DNA from: JBLIOB01 sp047639575
Lineage (GTDB): Bacteria > Bacteroidota > Bacteroidia > Flavobacteriales_D > Parvicellaceae
DNA length: 8,970 nucleotides
Direction: 5' to 3'
Assembly (NCBI GenBank): GCA_047639575.1
Contig: JBLIOB010000164.1
Location: 1-8,970 of the forward strand
The notes under the pieces are model-generated. The model was not told the DNA's origin. It was given only the letters and a program-made list of their open reading frames with translations, and ran no database searches. A program made the position numbers and the translations under genes. How positions within the stretch are numbered: position 1 is the stretch's first letter; every line of letters begins with the position of its first letter. This document shows positions 6,287 through 8,970 of this stretch, in pieces.

Positions 6287-7219
6287 TTAATCTCTTTTTT
6301 CGGTGTCGCCTTTTAAAAAGGTCCACGCAACAATTCTACTTTGTTTATTTCCTTGTCCCATGTTGATGGTTCTGGAATCTGTTACATGCACATTATCAAG
6401 CATTTTGTAAATACTCGCTAAGTTCTCTTTTTTAGAAACCAAAGTAGTGAACCAGCCAATGTTTTTAGCAAACTTCGCACTCTGTTTAATCATGTCATGA
6501 ATGAATTTTTTCTCTCCACCAGGGCACCAAAGTTCTGTGTTCTTTCCTCCAAAGTTTAGTTTAGATTCAGTTACTCTTTTCTTTTGAAGATTACTTTGTT
6601 TCCTTAGCGAACTTGCTTGCGCTTCTTCCCAAGAAGAATGAAAAGGCGGATTACTAATTGTAATGTCAAACAATTCCCCTTCTCTAACAATTCCAGAAAA
6701 GAAATTATTTGTGTTAACCTGATGTCTGATCTCTACTTTTTTACTTAAACCAGGGTTTACTTTCACCATGGTCTTAGCAACTTTAACTGCATATTCGTCA
6801 ATATCTGAGCCAACGAATGACCAACCATATTCTTTAACACCAATAATTGGGTAAATACAATTTGTTCCAACTCCAACGTCTAGACAGTTGATGTGTCCTT
6901 TAGCACCAATGTCCTTTAGTAAATCGGCAATGTGATGGATGTAATCAGCTCGTCCTGGAATTGGTGGACATAAATAACCTTCTGGTACATCCCAATGTTC
7001 AATTCCGTAGTGATACTTTAATAAGGCCTGATTCAAGGTTTTAACTGCAAGAGGATCCGAAAAATCAACCGATATATCATCATATTTATTGGGCCGAACA
7101 AACTCTTTTAATGGCGGAAAAGCCAAAGTTAATTTGTCAAAATCATATCGTTCTCTATGCTGACTTCTTGGATGAAGTTTTGATTTGATTTTAGGGTGAA
7201 TCCTTTTTTCCTCTTTCAT
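6287..7219 (-). CDS. rlmF: 23S rRNA (adenine(1618)-N6)-methyltransferase RlmF
   Basis: This 310-residue SAM-dependent methyltransferase carries all RlmF signatures: KLHPRSQHRERYDF (14-27), VRPNKYDDISVDFSDPLAVKTLNQALL (41-67), HYGIEHWDVPEGYLCPPIPGRADYIHHIADLL (70-101), the SAM-binding motif LDVGVGTNCIYP (113-124) and the N6-adenine catalytic motif NPPF (190-193). It methylates A1618 of 23S rRNA at N6 during ribosome assembly. Length agrees with the E. coli enzyme (about 308 residues). The start is ATG 7219 (MKEEKRIHPK); the frame stays open to a TTG at 7261, but that extension is not family-like. Convergent with the Kazal gene with a 6-nt gap, so the two transcripts must overlap at their 3' ends. 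It lies 77 bp downstream of the sigma/membrane-protein pair and may be read from its own promoter. Confidence 0.96.
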   Translation of the reverse strand: MKEEKRIHPKIKSKLHPRSQHRERYDFDKLTLAFPPLKEFVRPNKYDDISVDFSDPLAVKTLNQALLKYHYGIEHWDVPEGYLCPPIPGRADYIHHIADLLKDIGAKGHINCLDVGVGTNCIYPIIGVKEYGWSFVGSDIDEYAVKVAKTMVKVNPGLSKKVEIRHQVNTNNFFSGIVREGELFDITISNPPFHSSWEEAQASSLRKQSNLQKKRVTESKLNFGGKNTELWCPGGEKKFIHDMIKQSAKFAKNIGWFTTLVSKKENLASIYKMLDNVHVTDSRTINMGQGNKQSRIVAWTFLKGDTEKRD

Positions 7220-7296
7220 GCGTATCGTCTTTACCAAAGTGAGGGCGCGAAGATAGTTCAATTACTTTGAGTTTATTTTGTGGGTGAACACCTCAA

Positions 7297-7935
7297 TTAA
7301 TTGAGTTCTTCCATTTCCATTCTCAACTCATCCAGTTTGGACATTACACGTCCGTAGACAGATTTTAAGTCTAACCTAAACAAAGCACCAGCGAATATTG
7401 AAGATAAGGTAGCAACAACAAAGGTGCCAATCATCGGATAAAGTGGGACCCCATAAATTAGATCCATATTGGGGAATTTAACTAATACTTTGCTAAAAGT
7501 GTCCTGGCCGAAATTCGAGTAGAATATTCCAAAAAATATTAGGATAAAGAAGGCAGGGTAAAACACACGATAAATTTTTATGTACTCCTTAATGGCGTTT
7601 TTTAACCAAGAGTCGATTGAAGTCAGATACTCATAACTGTTGGCCCCCTTGTCAATTCGCTCCGCTATTTTCGTTTGTTTCATCCCGGATAATACAAGCC
7701 AAGTGAGTAAGATACAAATTAATAAGCCGGCTATGGCCGCTCCAAGAAGAATCGAAGCTGTGAAGAAAATTGAGGCACCTATTATTATTGCATAATGGTT
7801 TCTTTTACCCAGTTTCATTAATTTATCGACTGTATTTGTCGATTTCTGATCATATAGATTGTTTAAGCGCGGAGCAATAAGAGTGTCATTTTTAATAAAC
7901 CCTTCTTTCCAAATTGATTCAATTGATTTTTCCAT
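7297..7935 (-). CDS. Four-helix membrane protein coupled to ECF sigma factor; possible anti-sigma factor
   Basis: This 212-residue protein is of no family I can name. The N-terminal about 47 residues are hydrophilic and would be the most likely sigma-contacting part if it is an anti-sigma factor. Two adjacent hydrophobic segments follow (about 48-66 and 68-85), then a soluble stretch (86-122), two more membrane segments (about 124-142 and 165-186), and a charged helical tail rich in Glu and Met (KLDELRMEMEELN). The start overlaps the end of the sigma gene by 17 nt, indicating co-transcription and coupling. In Bacteroidota, genes placed immediately after an ECF sigma factor often encode its regulator, so a sensor or anti-sigma role is inferred from position only. 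No zinc-binding HxxxCxxC anti-sigma motif, FecR domain or zf-HC2 domain is visible. Confidence 0.75.
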   Translation of the reverse strand: MEKSIESIWKEGFIKNDTLIAPRLNNLYDQKSTNTVDKLMKLGKRNHYAIIIGASIFFTASILLGAAIAGLLICILLTWLVLSGMKQTKIAERIDKGANSYEYLTSIDSWLKNAIKEYIKIYRVFYPAFFILIFFGIFYSNFGQDTFSKVLVKFPNMDLIYGVPLYPMIGTFVVATLSSIFAGALFRLDLKSVYGRVMSKLDELRMEMEELN

Positions 7936-8410
7936 CTAATAAAGTTTTAAGTTGTTTTTTAATTCGCGTTATTCTAACCCCAATATTATTGGGGTTGGTT
8001 CCGATTATTTGTGAGATTTCAGCATATGATTTTTCATCTAGATAAAGTAGTATAACGGCCCGATCGATTTCTTTTAATTGTCTAATTGCATTGTACAATT
8101 GGTTTAGCGATTCATCAGAAAACGCCTTACTGTCTTCTGTAACTTCAGGTGGCAAATAGTCAGAAGCAAAATGTTGTTTGTTGTTCTTTTTTTTCTTGAG
8201 AAGCGTTAAACAAACATTTAAAGAAATCTTATAAACCCATGTAGACCAGTTGGAATCACCTTTGTGATTTTCGTGGCTTCGCCAAATCTGAAGACAAACT
8301 TCCTGATAATAGTCTTCAAAATCTTCTTGGGTATTTGTATATGCCCGGCATATCTTAATGATGATACCTGCATGGGGTAAAATAGAAGCGGTGTAAAAAT
8401 CTATGGTCAT
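7919..8410 (-). CDS. ECF-type RNA polymerase sigma factor (sigma-70 family)
   Basis: This 163-residue protein has region 2 at about residues 5-75 (DFEDYYQEVCLQIWRS at 30-45; WSTWVYKISLNVCLTLLKKKK at 55-75) and region 4 at about 105-157 (LKEIDRAVILLYLDEKSYAEISQIIGTNPNNIGVRITRIKKQL). Region 4 includes a helix-turn-helix typical of RpoE-like factors. It has no region 1 or 3, so it is an ECF sigma factor that directs RNA polymerase to a specific promoter set, probably an envelope or stress response. The ATG (MTIDFYTAS) is the natural start. A 200-bp gap upstream probably carries its promoter. It overlaps the downstream membrane-protein gene by 17 nt; that protein is the candidate for signal-dependent control of this factor. 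Confidence 0.93.
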   Translation of the reverse strand: MTIDFYTASILPHAGIIIKICRAYTNTQEDFEDYYQEVCLQIWRSHENHKGDSNWSTWVYKISLNVCLTLLKKKKNNKQHFASDYLPPEVTEDSKAFSDESLNQLYNAIRQLKEIDRAVILLYLDEKSYAEISQIIGTNPNNIGVRITRIKKQLKTLLDGKIN

Positions 8411-8610
8411 CTTATTACTAAACTTAAATGATTCATTGCATTAATTACCTAGTTAGTGGCTCATTTTAAAAATCATTACATAAACTTTGAAAAAAGTTGA
8501 GAATTAATCATAATTGACTAGTTGTCAATTGATTGTGTTTAATGGAAAAAGGGTTGCCTGATGAGAGCTTTAAAAGGAAGAAATGACTGAAACTAATAAG
8601 TTGTTTCAAT
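8411..8610. promoter_or_regulatory. Intergenic region upstream of sigma factor gene, with small inverted repeat
   Basis: This 200-bp AT-rich gap lies between the SPOR gene stop and the sigma factor start, both on the minus strand. It must contain the 3' end of the SPOR transcript and probably the sigma promoter. The only structure I see is the inverted repeat AATTGAC-TAGTT-GTCAATT at 8512-8530, about 100 bp before the sigma start. It could be an operator or a weak hairpin; no T-tract makes it an intrinsic terminator. A minus-strand TAAGTTTA just before the sigma start is one base from the TAnnTTTG -7 consensus but has no clear -33 element. A plus- or minus-strand gene is not supported here. 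Confidence 0.35.
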
Positions 8611-8970
8611 CTAATCTCTAAGAATCCAACAGGAGATTCCTTGTGCTTTTGCTTGTTTTCTAATCTTTCTAGCTTCCTTTCTTGAGTCAGTACCTCCGAG
8701 AGAGATTCTGTGAAGGCCTTTGTGAATACCAATTTCCAGGGCAGCATACCCTGAGTCAGTCATCTGTTCGATGAAATCGGCTGCATATTTTTCCTTACTA
8801 AAACATCCTCCTATTACGTGATATTTATAAGTGCCGATGGTAGGGTCAACAATTATATCCACGAAAGTAGTTTCCGGCACTGCATCAATTTGATCAGTAT
8901 TGTTCGAATCTATAGTAGGTTCAATACTGTCTATAATATTTGAATCAACTATTTCTATAGAATTAGTGTC
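8611..8970 (-). CDS. SPOR-domain protein, N-terminus cut by window edge
   Basis: The reading frame is open to the right edge, giving 120 visible C-terminal residues. The internal GTG at 8880 is not the start, because the frame upstream of it has no stop. The last about 70 residues form a SPOR domain (YHVIGGCFSKEKYAADFIEQM...GYAALEIG...GLHRISLGG...ARKIRKQAKAQGISCWIL), which binds peptidoglycan strands stripped of stem peptides, typically at division sites. Before it lies a low-complexity linker rich in Asp, Ser, Asn, Thr and Ile (DSNIIDSIEPTIDSNN) that would span the periplasm. In Flavobacteriia such C-terminal SPOR domains are often joined to an N-terminal HU-CCDC81-like cytoplasmic part and one membrane helix; whether that is so here lies outside the window. 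Confidence 0.85.
   Translation of the reverse strand, partial: DTNSIEIVDSNIIDSIEPTIDSNNTDQIDAVPETTFVDIIVDPTIGTYKYHVIGGCFSKEKYAADFIEQMTDSGYAALEIGIHKGLHRISLGGTDSRKEARKIRKQAKAQGISCWILRD

Noticed and set aside
6309..6321. CCTTTTAAAAAGG near the 3' end of rlmF
   Set aside because: It lies within the RlmF coding sequence, has almost no loop and is too short and AT-rich to call a terminator.
6120..6326. Minus-strand open frame opposite the Kazal gene
   Set aside because: It is antisense to the intact cysteine pattern of the Kazal domain and runs into rlmF in another frame.
7292..7305. Perfect 14-bp palindrome CTCAATTAATTGAG over the stop of the membrane-protein gene
   Set aside because: It has no loop and no T-tract, and one 14-bp palindrome is expected roughly once in a window of this size. 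Not a credible terminator.
8508..8747. Minus-strand open frame overlapping the SPOR gene
   Set aside because: It overlaps the SPOR domain in a different frame and has no family-like sequence.

Overview
The window looks like chromosomal DNA of a Bacteroidota bacterium, most likely a marine or freshwater member of the Flavobacteriia. The evidence is low GC, almost no Shine-Dalgarno sequences, lipoprotein signals, a DUF4254 gene next to a GT9 glycosyltransferase, a Bacteroidota-style HemJ (CopD-like) protein and a SPOR-domain protein. The family-level placement is inference. There is no tRNA, rRNA, CRISPR array, transposase or phage gene. Coding density is high and no gene-free stretch exceeds about 200 bases.

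Layout. Positions 1-557 (-) hold most of a TatD-family metal-dependent hydrolase, cut by the left edge. It is divergent from a small exported L,D-transpeptidase-like protein (600-1340, +). That gene converges on a second, unrelated, YcbB-like L,D-transpeptidase lipoprotein (1529-3184, -). A perfect 25-bp inverted repeat spans 1337-1514 in the gap between them. The lipoprotein gene is the last of a tight four-gene minus-strand operon with junctions of -1, +1 and -4 nt: acyl-CoA thioesterase (4828-5337), DUF4254 protein (4223-4828), GT9 heptosyltransferase-like enzyme (3181-4221) and L,D-transpeptidase. The operon joins sugar transfer to the envelope with peptidoglycan cross-linking.

Divergent from that operon is a HemJ-like protoporphyrinogen oxidase gene (5502-6071, +). 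It overlaps, through ATGA, a 70-residue Kazal-type protease-inhibitor lipoprotein (6068-6280, +). These converge on rlmF, the 23S rRNA m6A1618 methyltransferase (6287-7219, -). Upstream of rlmF on the minus strand, an ECF sigma factor (7919-8410) overlaps a four-helix membrane protein (7297-7935) that may be its partner. The right edge cuts a gene whose C-terminal SPOR domain is visible (8611-8970, -).

Most of the window is ordinary core genome with an envelope theme. I do not see a clear undescribed defence or mobile system. The points most worth a second look are the inverted-repeat element between the two transpeptidase genes, the sigma factor/membrane protein pair, the HemJ-Kazal coupling and the DUF4254-GT9-L,D-transpeptidase operon.
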